Of a stretch of 64,000 nucleotides of DNA, positions 17,696 through 26,336 are shown piece by piece. The position numbers and the translations under genes are program-made. Positions within the stretch are counted from its first letter, which is position 1; each line of letters opens with the position of its first letter. Under the pieces are notes generated by a model that saw nothing but the letters and a program-made list of their open reading frames with translations, searched no databases and was not told the origin of the DNA. The DNA lies in NCBI GenBank assembly GCA_964460035.1, contig CAYWPG010000001.1, positions 124,001-188,000 on the forward strand, in the 5' to 3' direction. The stretch is from CAYWPG01 sp964460035. Its GTDB lineage: Bacteria > Pseudomonadota > Gammaproteobacteria > Nitrococcales > AK92.

Positions 17696-17767
17696 CGGTT
17701 GCGCCCAGGAGCGGGAGGCGCAGTCACTCGGCCTCGGGGGCGGCGGACGAGTGCGCCTCGGAGGCTT

Positions 17768-18214
17768 TTAGCCAGGGATTTGCACCATCATGCGTGGGCA
17801 CCCTTTGACGAACGTAGAGAAGGTTCGTGTTGGCTCCTCGAGCACCTCGATCTTGTTGCCCATTCGCTCGATTAGCTCCTCCCAAGGGATACGCAGCTGC
17901 ATCTCCGCCAGCCGATTGCCCAGGCAACAATGGATGCCGTAGCCGAAAGCTACGTGCTGGCGCGGATTGAGCCTATCGATGATGAAGTCGTTAGGGCAGG
18001 CGATCACTTCATCGTCCCGGTTGCCCGATACGTACCACATCACCACCTTATCGCCCTTCCTGATGAGTTTGCCGCCCAGTTCGGTGTCCTCTAGCGCTGT
18101 GCGCCTCATGTGTGCCAGTGGGGTCTGCCAGCGAACGATCTCCGGCACCATGGAGGTGACCAGCCCCGGGTCGGCCATCAGCTTGTCGTACTCGTTGGGG
18201 AAGATGTTCAGAGC
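17768..18214 (-). pseudogene. 5'-truncated CYP153-type cytochrome P450 remnant
   Basis: About 149 codons encode the C-terminal third of a P450: ALNIFPNEYDKLMADP, the K-helix ExxR (EIVR), the segment LAHMRRTALEDTELGG, VVMWYVSGNRDD, and the heme loop FGYGIHCCLG with its cysteine ligand. This run is close to CYP153 alkane hydroxylases from my knowledge of that family. An in-frame TAA (18215-18217) lies just upstream; beyond it SITGGL may still be P450-like, after which similarity stops. The oxygen-binding helix I and about 290 N-terminal residues are missing, so it cannot work as a P450. It is the relic of a CYP153 gene next to a matching reductase. Confidence 0.85.
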
Positions 18215-18320
18215 TTAGAGCCCGCCGGTAATCGAAAGTGTGGGCTAAACGCTGACGATGGAGCCGCGCGCAGTCGGCGGGTGAGACGCTCGCCGACTGC
18301 ACACGGTCGACCGGTGCCGT

Positions 18321-18677
18321 TCAAAAGATGCTGCGGATGATCCACTCCGCGACGGTGCCAATAGCGGACATCATCAGCGCGCCGCCCAGAGCCCAACCGA
18401 AACTGTCGATGGTGAGGTGATCGGTGAGAGCGTCCGTGAGCTTGAGCAGGATGGCGTTGATGATCCATCGGGTGATAAAGGCCAGCAGCCAGGCCAGGCC
18501 GAGCGTGGCGACGGTGAACAAGCCGAAGAGCAGCCACCCTAGCAGGAAGTTGAGTACACCGAAGATGGCAGCGACGAGAATGGCGCTGACGAAGTTCTTG
18601 ATATGAAAGCCGGGCAGCACCGCAGCGGTGATCCAGACGGCCAACGATAGCACTAACCAGGACAGAAGCAGGCTCAT
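18321..18677 (-). CDS. Phage-holin-family 4-TM membrane protein (PF04020-like)
   Basis: A 118-residue integral membrane protein with four hydrophobic segments, beginning MSLLLSWLVLSLAVWITAAV and including GFHIKNFVSAILVAAIFGVL. This pattern matches the small mycobacterial/YvlD-type four-helix family annotated as phage holin family protein; its role is not known. Two starts are possible: 18677, after AAGGAAG, which gives the family N-terminus, and 18749, after AGGAG, which would add 24 polar residues. I chose 18677. No phage genes are adjacent, so it is not evidence of a prophage. Confidence 0.8.
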   Translation of the reverse strand: MSLLLSWLVLSLAVWITAAVLPGFHIKNFVSAILVAAIFGVLNFLLGWLLFGLFTVATLGLAWLLAFITRWIINAILLKLTDALTDHLTIDSFGWALGGALMMSAIGTVAEWIIRSIF

Positions 18678-19056
18678 GTCGTACTTCCTTTGGTTGACGA
18701 ATCTGACAAGGAGATAGCGACGGAAAGCGGGCTGGGGAAGCGCTGCCATGGGGAAACTCCTATAGCCCAGCGCGACCCGCCCTTGTGGGCGACTCTATGT
18801 CCCGTGCCAAGGGGCGTTGGGGACATAGCCAAAGCCTTCCACGCCCGGGTGCCGCTCCCGCCGGCTTGCCTGTGCCCAGGTCAAACACCGTACCGACCAG
18901 GAGCCCGGAACCCTTGACCCGCAGCATAGAATATCCCGCTCGCCCTCGGCGGACATTCTGGACCATCCGCCGGCGAAGTCGGCTACAGTATGGGACAGCG
19001 GAGCCCAACCGGGGCCGGCTAATCGAATTTCAGCTTCGCGTAGGGGAATGAGAGGC
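18678..19056. other. Intergenic region before threonine synthase
   Basis: This 379-bp region separates the divergent membrane-protein and threonine synthase genes. It holds one clear inverted repeat (18795-18828) and no other gene that I can support. Confidence 0.5.
18795..18828. repeat. 9-bp inverted repeat in the thrC upstream region
   Basis: CTATGTCCC (18795-18803) and GGGACATAG (18820-18828) are perfect reverse complements around a 16-nt loop, about 230 bp before thrC. It may be an operator or an RNA hairpin; its role is unknown. Confidence 0.45.
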
Positions 19057-20430
19057 ATGCGTTACATAAGTACCCGGGGTGGCACGACGCCGATGCCGTT
19101 TCAGGATGCGGTGTTGACGGGGTTGGCGCCTGACGGAGGATTGCTGATCCCGGAGCGGCTGCCCGATCTGAGCGGCGAGCTCGACGCGCTCAGAGGGCGC
19201 AGCTTCGTCGAAGTCGCCCAGGGGGTTCTCAAGCACTTCATAGACGATATTCCCGAGCAGGAGCTGCAGCGCCTGCTCAACGCGAGCTTCGCCACCTTCG
19301 ATCATCCCCAGATCGTGCCGCTGCGCGACTTCGGCCAGCTCAAAGTGCTGGAACTGTTCCATGGTCCGACGCTGGCGTTCAAGGACGTCGCGCTGCAGTT
19401 CCTTGGCAACCTGTTCGATTACATTCTCAGCGCGCGCGGCAGCTCGATGAACATTCTGGGCGCGACCAGCGGCGATACCGGCAGCGCGGGCATTGCCGGC
19501 GTTCGGGGCAAGGAGAATATCTCCATCTTCGTGCTCTATCCGCACCAGCGCACCAGCGCGCTGCAGGAGCTGCAGATGATCACGGTGCCCGACCCCAACG
19601 TCCACTGCCTTGCGGTGGAAGGCAGTTTCGACGATTGCCAGGCCATCATGAAAACCGTGTTCAGCGATCTGGCGTTCAAGGACGGTTACCGGCTAGGCGC
19701 GATCAACTCCGTCAACTGGGCGCGCGTGCTGGTGCAGATCGTGTATTACGTCTATGCGGCACTGATGCTGGATGAGAATGGGGCTCGCAAGGTGTCCTTC
19801 AGCGTGCCTACCGGGAACTTTGGGGACATCTTCGCCGGCTATATGGCACTGAAGATGGGCGTGCCCATCGATCGCCTGGTGCTGGCCACCAACGAGAACG
19901 ACATTCTCTCGGTGTTCTTCAACACCGGCTTGTATCGTCGCGGTTCGGTACGCTTCACGATCACGCCGTCCATGGATATCCAGGTGGCGAGCAACTTCGA
20001 GCGCTTCCTGTACTACCGCTTCGGCGGCGACAGTACGCGAGTGCGGGAGTTCATGGAGCGTTTTGCCCGCGACGGCGAGGCTCGGGTGGATGACGGGGCG
20101 CCCATTGACGATCACATCGTGGCGGCGGCAATCGACGCGTCTGCCACCATGGCCACGATCGGCGAGGTGTATCGCGAGCACGGCTACCTCGTCGATCCGC
20201 ACACGGCGGTAGGCATAGCCGCGGCGCGCCGGCTCGGGGTGCCCGATCCGGTGGTATGCCTGGCGACGGCTCATCCGGCCAAGTTCCCCGAGTCGGTCGA
20301 TAAGGCGGTGGGGCAGCCGGCGGCCCGCCACGAGCGGCTCGAGGCCTTGAGGGATCTGCCCATCCGGCGCACGGTCATTCCGGCCAGCGTGGATGCGGTG
20401 CGCGAGTTCATCGCCAGCCACGCGAGCTGA
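19057..20430 (+). CDS. thrC: Threonine synthase
   Basis: A 457-residue PLP enzyme making threonine from O-phosphohomoserine, the last step of threonine biosynthesis. It shows the N-terminal start MRYISTRGGTTPMPFQDAVL, the PLP lysine K109 in GPTLAFKDVALQ, and the phosphate/cofactor stretch ILGATSGDTGSAGIAG. Length fits the bacterial/fungal class. The ATG at 19057 is preferred over one at 19048 because it gives the conserved start. hom and thrB are not adjacent, so the thr genes are split in this genome. A hairpin follows the stop. Confidence 0.95.
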   Translation: MRYISTRGGTTPMPFQDAVLTGLAPDGGLLIPERLPDLSGELDALRGRSFVEVAQGVLKHFIDDIPEQELQRLLNASFATFDHPQIVPLRDFGQLKVLELFHGPTLAFKDVALQFLGNLFDYILSARGSSMNILGATSGDTGSAGIAGVRGKENISIFVLYPHQRTSALQELQMITVPDPNVHCLAVEGSFDDCQAIMKTVFSDLAFKDGYRLGAINSVNWARVLVQIVYYVYAALMLDENGARKVSFSVPTGNFGDIFAGYMALKMGVPIDRLVLATNENDILSVFFNTGLYRRGSVRFTITPSMDIQVASNFERFLYYRFGGDSTRVREFMERFARDGEARVDDGAPIDDHIVAAAIDASATMATIGEVYREHGYLVDPHTAVGIAAARRLGVPDPVVCLATAHPAKFPESVDKAVGQPAARHERLEALRDLPIRRTVIPASVDAVREFIASHAS

Positions 20431-20445
20431 GTGGCGGTGGCCGGA

Positions 20446-20468
20446 AGGGCGCAGTTGCATGGCGCCCT
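20446..20468 (+). terminator. Hairpin after thrC
   Basis: AGGGCGC/GCGCCCT, a 7-bp stem with a 9-nt loop starting 16 bp after the thrC stop and followed by GCCTTTGCG. A weak intrinsic terminator is plausible. Confidence 0.4.
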
Positions 20469-20580
20469 GCCTTTGCGTCGCATAAGTGCCCGCTGGAATG
20501 TCATACGACCTGCTCGCTGAGCCAAGTCCGATAAGAATTCCCCGGGTGATCCGCTAACCGGTTTAAAGCGCGCGGTGCCT

Positions 20581-21777
20581 ATGTCCAAGCCTCCATTATT
20601 TTCCTTGTCGTTCGTGCTGGCAGCTTTGGCTACGCTAATGCTCAGTCTTGCCGGCTTTCTGTTCGTGCACTTGCCGGGGTTCTTGCAGACGCTTGGCGCC
20701 GGAGAAGCGCAGATCGGCCGGATCATGTCGGTGCAGGCGGTGGGCGCGATTCTCGCTTGGCCGGTCATTGCCCGCGCCATGGACGGCGGCGGGCGGCGGA
20801 AAGTGATTCTAGGCGGGTGCGGGCTGTTCGTGCTGGTGGTCGCGCTCTACCTTCTGATTGATACGATAGGCCCCTTCATTTACCTCGTTCGCATACTCGA
20901 TGGCGCGGTACATGCCATGTGGTATGTCGCGCTGTTCACCTACGGAGCCGATCTGGTACCGCCCGAGCGGCGTACCGAAGGTCTGGCGATCTTCGGCGTG
21001 TCGGCGCTGGTTCCCATTGGACTGGGGGCGCTGGTGGGCGACGCGATCTTGCTCTACGCCAGTTACCGCGGGCTCTTCCTGGGAGCGCTCGGTTTCGCCG
21101 TTGCGGGTTTTCTGCTGTGCCTGCCGTTGCGGGACAGCGCAGCGGCGCAAGAGGACGTCGAAGCTCAGGAAGGGGGGCTGTTCTCGGCCGTTATCGCGCG
21201 GACCTTGATTCCGGTATGGGTGGTTGCCTTCACGTTCTTCATCGCCTTGTTCGGACTGTTCAATTTCATGAAGACCTACGTAACCGCCACCGGCGTGGGC
21301 ACGGTAGGCGGTTTTTTCGGCACCTATGCCGGGATTGCCGTGGTGTTGCGTCTGTTCATGGGATGGCTGCCGGATCGGCTCGGACCGCGGCGCATGCTGG
21401 GTTTGGCACTGGTCTGCTACGCCCTGGGCTTTATGGTCTTGGCGGCGGCTCAGACACCGCTGCACGTGTTTATTGCCGGCTTGCTATGCGGCGCCGGACA
21501 CGGTTACACCTATCCCGTACTGCTGAGTCTGGTGGTGTCGCGTGCCGATGAAGCCAGGCGTGGGTCGGCGATTGCGTGCTACACGGCGATCGACTGGTTG
21601 GGTCTGCTGCTTGCTGGCCCCGTGGTGGGCATGCTCATAGAAGCGACTGACTACGCCATGAGCTTCAGCGTGCTCGCGCTGGCGCTGTTGGCCGGTGTCG
21701 GCTCGTTCTATCTGCTCGACACGGTGTGGGCCAGCAAGGTGCGAGCGGACGCATCGGTCGGTCCTCCGTCGCGCTGA
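20581..21777 (+). CDS. MFS transporter (12 TM)
   Basis: A 398-residue major facilitator protein with twelve predicted membrane segments. A loop-2 motif near RAMDGGGRRKVILGG and a weaker equivalent in the second half (GWLPDRLGPRRMLGLALV) mark the two halves. The N-terminus has a long first helix. I cannot assign a substrate; the family covers sugar and drug exporters. The ATG at 20581 is used rather than a GTG at 20575; neither has a strong ribosome binding site. It is transcribed in the same direction as thrC, 150 bp downstream, but a hairpin separates them. Confidence 0.8.
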   Translation: MSKPPLFSLSFVLAALATLMLSLAGFLFVHLPGFLQTLGAGEAQIGRIMSVQAVGAILAWPVIARAMDGGGRRKVILGGCGLFVLVVALYLLIDTIGPFIYLVRILDGAVHAMWYVALFTYGADLVPPERRTEGLAIFGVSALVPIGLGALVGDAILLYASYRGLFLGALGFAVAGFLLCLPLRDSAAAQEDVEAQEGGLFSAVIARTLIPVWVVAFTFFIALFGLFNFMKTYVTATGVGTVGGFFGTYAGIAVVLRLFMGWLPDRLGPRRMLGLALVCYALGFMVLAAAQTPLHVFIAGLLCGAGHGYTYPVLLSLVVSRADEARRGSAIACYTAIDWLGLLLAGPVVGMLIEATDYAMSFSVLALALLAGVGSFYLLDTVWASKVRADASVGPPSR

Positions 21778-21809
21778 GATCTATTCTGCCGCGGCGCAGA
21801 GGTGGGTAG

Positions 21810-21841
21810 ATGGCCCGCTCGACGCATGCCGCGCGGGCCAT
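21810..21841. terminator. Hairpin between convergent genes
   Basis: ATGGCCCGC/GCGGGCCAT, a perfect 9-bp stem with a 14-nt loop, follows the MFS gene by 33 bp and lies before the convergent DUF1330 gene. No U-tract is seen. Confidence 0.45.
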
Positions 21842-21918
21842 GCTGCAGGTGTGATGCGCCGCTGCGCTCATGCCATTTCGCGCCTCACGGGCTTGTTAGA
21901 GATCCTTTTCCCACTGGG

Positions 21919-22248
21919 CTATTCGTCGCTTGCAAGCACGTCCGTCGCTCGGTGATCGTGCGAGACACCGTGTGCCAGAATCGCGTCACCAACCGCGTTG
22001 CGGGTGCGCAGTCCGAGAATGCTTTGATACGCGGGCGATTCGTACCAGGCGCGCGCATGCTGGTAGTCGGGGAACTCGATGACAATCAGGTGACCCGGCC
22101 AAGAGCCTTCCAATACTTCGATATTGCCGCCGTGAACCAGAAAGCGCCCGTTATAGGGCCTCAGCGTGGCGTCTATTTTCTCCAGATACTCGACAATTTC
22201 CGGCCCCATGGAGATTTTGTACAGGTGAGCGATCGCATATGCGGACAT
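21919..22248 (-). CDS. DUF1330-family protein
   Basis: A 109-residue protein with the DUF1330 ferredoxin-like dimeric fold signature: EYLEKIDATLRPYNGRFLVHGG then HLIVIEFPDYQHARAWYESPAYQ. These small proteins belong to the dimeric alpha+beta barrel group; their biochemical role is unproven, although some bind small oxidised compounds. The ATG at 22248 gives the family start. It is convergent with the MFS gene and stands downstream of the 4-TM membrane protein on the same strand. Confidence 0.85.
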   Translation of the reverse strand: MSAYAIAHLYKISMGPEIVEYLEKIDATLRPYNGRFLVHGGNIEVLEGSWPGHLIVIEFPDYQHARAWYESPAYQSILGLRTRNAVGDAILAHGVSHDHRATDVLASDE

Positions 22249-22346
22249 GACTCATTCCTCTCAAGCGCAACGAGCTCTGGTACCCGAGGGCCGGCGGTTC
22301 GTGCCCGTCCGCCTTGCCTCAGGTACGCCGATGGGCGAGTGGTGTC

Positions 22347-22754
22347 TCAGGCAGTGACCGGCCCTGAGGACAAGCGCCTTAGCGCGGCGTGCTCCAGCGC
22401 TGCCAGGGCCGCGACCACCAAGGCCTGCGCAGCTATGAACGCATGGCCCAGCAGATTGGGCGATATCCAGTCCCCGACCATCAGCGCCACGCTTGCGGCG
22501 ACCCACAGCAAGTTCCCAGCGATTTCCAGCCACACGGCGGACGGTGAGCCCAGGGCCCTGGTTGCCGCGAAGGCCATGAAGGCTGCGATGGGCAATAGCA
22601 GGAGCCCGGCGTAGAAGAGCAATGCCGCGGGAATGGTCGTAACGGTGGCAATAAGCCCGGCGCCTGGAACGAGTACGGCTCCCAGTGCGCCGCAGGCCAG
22701 CGCATCGATAAGAAGAATTGTGCGCAGCGAATTAGCGGTATTGGCGGTAGCCAT
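22347..22754 (-). CDS. Hypothetical 4-TM membrane protein
   Basis: A 135-residue protein with four hydrophobic segments (ILLIDALACGALGAVLVPGA, LLFYAGLLLLPIAAFMAFAA, ALGSPSAVWLEIAGNLLWVA, FIAAQALVVAALAALEHAAL). I do not recognise a named family, though similar proteins often lie beside XRE regulators. GGGAGCAAACC precedes the ATG. It is divergent from the XRE regulator with a 152-bp shared promoter, so it is the likely regulatory target. Confidence 0.75.
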   Translation of the reverse strand: MATANTANSLRTILLIDALACGALGAVLVPGAGLIATVTTIPAALLFYAGLLLLPIAAFMAFAATRALGSPSAVWLEIAGNLLWVAASVALMVGDWISPNLLGHAFIAAQALVVAALAALEHAALRRLSSGPVTA

Positions 22755-22803
22755 GGTTTGCTCCCTTTGCTGTTGCGGCCGAGACTATCTCGACCTCGCG
22801 AAA

Positions 22804-22819
22804 GGCTCCCGCAGGAGCC
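22804..22819. promoter_or_regulatory. Small palindrome in a divergent regulator promoter
   Basis: GGCTCC-CGCA-GGAGCC is a perfect 6-bp inverted repeat in the shared region between the membrane-protein and XRE regulator genes. It is a candidate operator for the XRE protein; it could also be chance. Confidence 0.35.
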
Positions 22820-22906
22820 GTTACTCATGTTCGGGCTCGCGAAGCGTTGTTGCGATTGCCTGCGAGGTAATTGGTGAGCAGCGGCAATCGGCGCTATCGT
22901 TGAGGC

Positions 22907-23722
22907 ATGAACGAAACCAACCGCTCTATCGGAGATTTGCTGCGGGAGTGGCGCCAGCGCCGGCGTTTGAGTCAGCTGGGCTTGGCGCTGGAGGCGGAGG
23001 TCTCCCAGCGACACCTCAGTTTCGTGGAGTCGGGCCGGGCGGCGCCTAGCCGGGAGATGGTCTTGCGGCTGGCGGAACGGCTTGCCATTCTTCTGCGCGA
23101 ACGCAACCGGCTGCTGGTCGCGGCCGGTTACGCGCCGGTTTATAGCGAGCGGCGGCTGGACGATCCGGCGCTGGATACCGCGAGGCGGGTGATAGAGCTT
23201 ATCCTGCGAGGCCACGAGCCTTATCCCGCGCTGGCGGTGGACAGGCACTGGACGCTGGTGATGGCGAACCGGCCATTGCTGCAGCTGTTGGCTGGGGTGG
23301 ACGGCAGTTTGCTGCAGCCGCCGGTCAATGTGCTGCGCGTGAGCTTGCATCCTGCAGGTTTGGCGGCACGCATTGCCAATTTCCGCGAATGGCGTGCGCA
23401 TATATTGGAGCGGCTGGCCAAGCAAGTGGACGCGTCGGCCGATCCGGTGCTGGTCGATCTGATGAGCGAACTCAGGTCTTACCCCTCGCCTCCGGGTGCG
23501 GCGGTGCACCGTCACCGGGGCAAGAGCGAGTTCGCCGGTATCGCCGTGCCGCTTAGGCTGACGACCGCGGAGGGCGGCGTGCTGTCGTTCCTGAGTACCA
23601 CCACCGTGTTCGGAACGCCCATAGATATCAGTCTCTCGGAGCTGGCTATCGAATCCTTCTTCCCGGCCGACGCAGCCACTGCGGCGGCGATGCAGGCTCT
23701 GGGCGACGCTTTGCCAGACTAA
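22907..23722 (+). CDS. XRE-family regulator with MmyB-like ligand domain
   Basis: A 271-residue regulator. The N-terminal Cro/XRE helix-turn-helix covers about residues 8-70 (LSQLGLALEAEVSQRHLSFV, then ESGRAAPSREMV). Residues about 100-262 form a ligand-binding domain of the MmyB type (EPYPALAVDRHWTLVMANRP, STTTVFGTPIDISLSELAIE). Such proteins usually repress or activate a divergent neighbour, here the 4-TM membrane protein, in response to a small hydrophobic molecule such as a fatty acid. The sensing residues cannot be named from the sequence. Confidence 0.87.
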   Translation: MNETNRSIGDLLREWRQRRRLSQLGLALEAEVSQRHLSFVESGRAAPSREMVLRLAERLAILLRERNRLLVAAGYAPVYSERRLDDPALDTARRVIELILRGHEPYPALAVDRHWTLVMANRPLLQLLAGVDGSLLQPPVNVLRVSLHPAGLAARIANFREWRAHILERLAKQVDASADPVLVDLMSELRSYPSPPGAAVHRHRGKSEFAGIAVPLRLTTAEGGVLSFLSTTTVFGTPIDISLSELAIESFFPADAATAAAMQALGDALPD

Positions 23723-23803
23723 GGCAGGCTGCCTGCGGGGTCGTTCAACAGCTGTCCGTAGCGCTGTTCTTGGCAGTGACTATTCCAAGCCCTGCTACCG
23801 AAG

Positions 23804-24379
23804 CTACGCGTCCAGACTTTCCAGTGCCAACAGGTGCTGCTCTATGGCGAAGACGTGGGGATCGTCCTCGCCCAGCTCGCGTAGCGCCTGCGCAAGCTCA
23901 AGCAGATAGGCGCTGTTGGGGCCGCTTGGTCCCTTCGCCTCCGCGATCTGTCGTGCTATGTCCGCTTCCGTCGCCGGCCCGAGGAAGGCTTCGTTGTCGG
24001 GTGTGGCGATGTAGATCAGCCCCTCGGCCCGCTCGTCGTCGGAGAACAATATCTCGGTAGCGAAACGCAGATAGCCGTTCTTCTCGCGATAGTCCAGGTG
24101 CTCGAACACCGCCGGCGTGATCAGATAGGCCATGCCCGCGCAAATGGCGCCTGCCTCTGGGATCAGCGTCACCACGCGCCCGGGCGCGTCGGGGGTGCCG
24201 CGGTGATCGTGCGAGCCCTGCCAGAAACGGCGCGTCCAGCCGCGGATACGGGCTGGGCGGCGATCGAGAAAAGGAAAGTCCGCTTTGAAGATCAGCGAGC
24301 CGTAACCGAACAGCCAGAGCTGGTCGTGGCTGTCGAACCGCGTCATGGTCTTGTTCTTGCTGATCGTGTTTGCGGACAT
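23804..24379 (-). CDS. chaC: ChaC-like glutathione-specific gamma-glutamylcyclotransferase
   Basis: A 191-residue enzyme that splits glutathione to 5-oxoproline and Cys-Gly. It shows the substrate-binding motif FGYGSLIF near the N-terminus, RRFWQGSHDHRG, and the catalytic glutamate in the DYREKNGY segment. These match the ChaC/GCG family and its length. Two in-frame starts (24379 and 24346) are possible; neither has a clear ribosome binding site. It starts 20 bp after the stop of the degenerate GGDEF protein on the same strand, suggesting one operon. Confidence 0.88.
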   Translation of the reverse strand: MSANTISKNKTMTRFDSHDQLWLFGYGSLIFKADFPFLDRRPARIRGWTRRFWQGSHDHRGTPDAPGRVVTLIPEAGAICAGMAYLITPAVFEHLDYREKNGYLRFATEILFSDDERAEGLIYIATPDNEAFLGPATEADIARQIAEAKGPSGPNSAYLLELAQALRELGEDDPHVFAIEQHLLALESLDA

Positions 24380-24399
24380 GGCCAAAGCGTACCGCAGCT

Positions 24400-25497
24400 C
24401 TACACGGTATGCGAGCGGGGACGCCGGCTACGGAAGGGACGTTGCTCCAGGCGCTGCAGCAGCGTGGCCAGGCTCTCGTCGGCCGCGGGGGTGGCGACGC
24501 TGATACGCGTGCTGCCGCGCAGCATTGCACCGCTGCGGGTAGGAATGCTCGCGAACTCGGCCAGCTCTTCGAGCCGTGCGGCAAGCCGTTCGGCGACGTC
24601 CGCCTCGGTTTCCGGCAGCACCATCAGCAATGTTGCGCCATCCCAGCGTCCGAGCAGGTCTGTCGGCCGCAAGGCACGCTGGATAACGTGGGTAAGCTGC
24701 ACGAGCAGGCCATTGCCGAAGTTGGTGCCATGCTGGTCGGTGATGCGCTCCCAGTCGGTAAGTTCGACGCGAATGACCGAAAGTGGGCGCGCATGACGCA
24801 ACCAGCGCGCATGCTCGGCTGCAAGCGCATCGTTGAGACTGCGCCGATTCAGGGTGCCCGTCAGCGGATCGCGCGTGGCACGGTGGAATAGATCAAGCAG
24901 CATGCGCAACTGACTGAGCTGAGTCCACAGCGCAATCAGCGCGATCAGCGATAGCAGCCACAACATCCCCAGCCATGCGGGTTCGGCCGGTTCTCCTAGA
25001 GCGAATTCCAGCAATCCGTAGCCCATCGCTATCGGTAATGCGAAGCCTACGCCTTCCAGTAGCGTAAGCGGAAACACTGCCAGCATGGCGGCTATCAGAA
25101 CCGGAAAGAAAGCGTAGCCGTAGAGCAGGCCGTCCGCGGCGCCGTTTAGCTGAAGTCTGGCCATGAGATAAAGCGATGCCGGCAGCGTTACGAGCAGGCT
25201 TAGTCTGCCTAGCGTGGCTTTTCGCCGGGGCTGTTCCGGATCGATGAAGTAAAGCCCTAGCGCGAGCAACGCCGCGATGATGCGTGCCGCAGCCAGCGGC
25301 AAAAAGTCCTCGCGTGCGAGCAGCAGGTAATCGACGGGTATCCAGGCTGGCAGCAGTACCGCCAGCGCCAGTGCCAGCGCTCGTACGCGGGTGGCGATAA
25401 GACGGGTGCGGGACGCCGTGAAGTCGGCTGCGTGACGCCGGGCGGAAACGAGGTCGCGAACGGAAGCTAGGGATGCGCTTTGCTGGGTCATGTCCAT
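24400..25497 (-). CDS. Membrane-anchored degenerate GGDEF protein
   Basis: A 365-residue protein. The first 200 residues hold about six membrane segments, and a GGDEF domain follows from about 205 with the entry motif DPLTGTLNRR (210-219). The signature GGDEF is replaced by DGATL (286-290), the first metal-site aspartate by glutamate/threonine (VELT) and the KxIND asparagine by threonine (WERITD). Diguanylate cyclase activity is therefore very unlikely. Such proteins act as c-di-GMP-independent sensors or bind partner proteins. It appears co-transcribed with chaC. Confidence 0.85.
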   Translation of the reverse strand: MDMTQQSASLASVRDLVSARRHAADFTASRTRLIATRVRALALALAVLLPAWIPVDYLLLAREDFLPLAAARIIAALLALGLYFIDPEQPRRKATLGRLSLLVTLPASLYLMARLQLNGAADGLLYGYAFFPVLIAAMLAVFPLTLLEGVGFALPIAMGYGLLEFALGEPAEPAWLGMLWLLSLIALIALWTQLSQLRMLLDLFHRATRDPLTGTLNRRSLNDALAAEHARWLRHARPLSVIRVELTDWERITDQHGTNFGNGLLVQLTHVIQRALRPTDLLGRWDGATLLMVLPETEADVAERLAARLEELAEFASIPTRSGAMLRGSTRISVATPAADESLATLLQRLEQRPFRSRRPRSHTV

Positions 25498-25985
25498 TGG
25501 CCTGCATAAGGGATTTGGAAGGAATTGTCGGGTTAGCGGAAATGAGCGTTTTGATGGAAGTCAAAACATATTCGCTTTGCCAGTGCGGATCAGTGGCATT
25601 AAAGTGACTGGACGTTTCCAAAAAAGCAGGGGCAAATCACTAAACATCTCGCCGGCCAAGGATTACGGCGCCTGGCAGCTTACTGCGACAAGAGCAATAG
25701 AGTATGTCGGCACATCGCCCGAATATGGACAGGCATGAATTGCGCAAAGGGTTGCCGCTATTGAGCCGTACCTGAATTGCCGGGGGCAGCGATCGCCATC
25801 GCGGCGTGGTTGGGAGGCAACAGGCTTTAAGCACGATTCTTCTGGTTCGGAAGAAGCGGGCATGGCGATGCGTGCGTCCATGCGACCATTCGCTGCGTAA
25901 CTGGTTTACGAGGCTGAGAGTCGTTGCACAACGGGCTGAACGCCCCAGACATGATCGGATAAGCGCTTATAGCAGGGGGGGCACC
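25498..25985. other. Intergenic region before the PilZ gene
   Basis: 488 bp between the divergent GGDEF-like and PilZ genes. The composition is less GC-rich than the neighbours. I see a short set of hairpin-forming segments at 25,655-25,690 (for example CGCCG/CGGCG and GCAG-CTTA-CTGC) but no clear gene. An 82-residue frame across 25490-25738 has no recognisable domain or ribosome binding site. Confidence 0.5.
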
Positions 25986-26336
25986 ATGCGTCATGATCGC
26001 CGCTTCAATTTCGAGCATTTGTCCAGCATACATGTTTCGGATCGGCGGGAGGCCGTGCCAATGGGAGTCGTCGCCGATATCTCGTTGACCGGACTGCGTG
26101 CGATTTTGGATAGGCCACTGGCGCAAGGGGGCCAATACGAGCTGCGACTGCACGTACCTGAGGGGCGGGACGAGATACGCCAGCTCGATATTACGGTGAT
26201 CTGTACTTGGGTGCGGCATGATGCCGCTGCGGACAGGTTTCAGGTGGGGCTGAGCCTAGTCGAGACTTCCAGCGAGTTCCAGGACCTGGTGTCGTGGGCG
26301 CTAGGGGCAGTCGTCAACCCTGCTGCTCCGGGTTAA
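25986..26336 (+). CDS. PilZ-domain protein
   Basis: A 116-residue c-di-GMP receptor-type domain. The N-terminal RxxxR loop reads RHDRR (residues 2-6), and the second element is DISLTG (about 35-40), in place of the usual D/NxSxxG. The remaining beta-barrel segments are VICTWVRHD and FQVGLSLVE. It probably binds c-di-GMP or a protein partner and controls surface or motility functions. The start is 25986, preceded by GGGGGG at a suitable distance; the long upstream frame is not PilZ-like. The degenerate GGDEF protein upstream and the secreted PPC-like protein downstream suggest a shared surface-related theme. Confidence 0.85.
   Translation: MRHDRRFNFEHLSSIHVSDRREAVPMGVVADISLTGLRAILDRPLAQGGQYELRLHVPEGRDEIRQLDITVICTWVRHDAAADRFQVGLSLVETSSEFQDLVSWALGAVVNPAAPG

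Noticed and set aside
18321..18677. Prophage call from the holin-family annotation
   Set aside because: The protein is the 4-TM chromosomal family with that name; no phage genes are next to it.
25490..25738. 82-residue frame in the gap before the PilZ gene, and tmRNA-like words there
   Set aside because: No ribosome binding site, no domain, and no tmRNA acceptor arm or T-loop consensus; the similarity is limited to a few bases.
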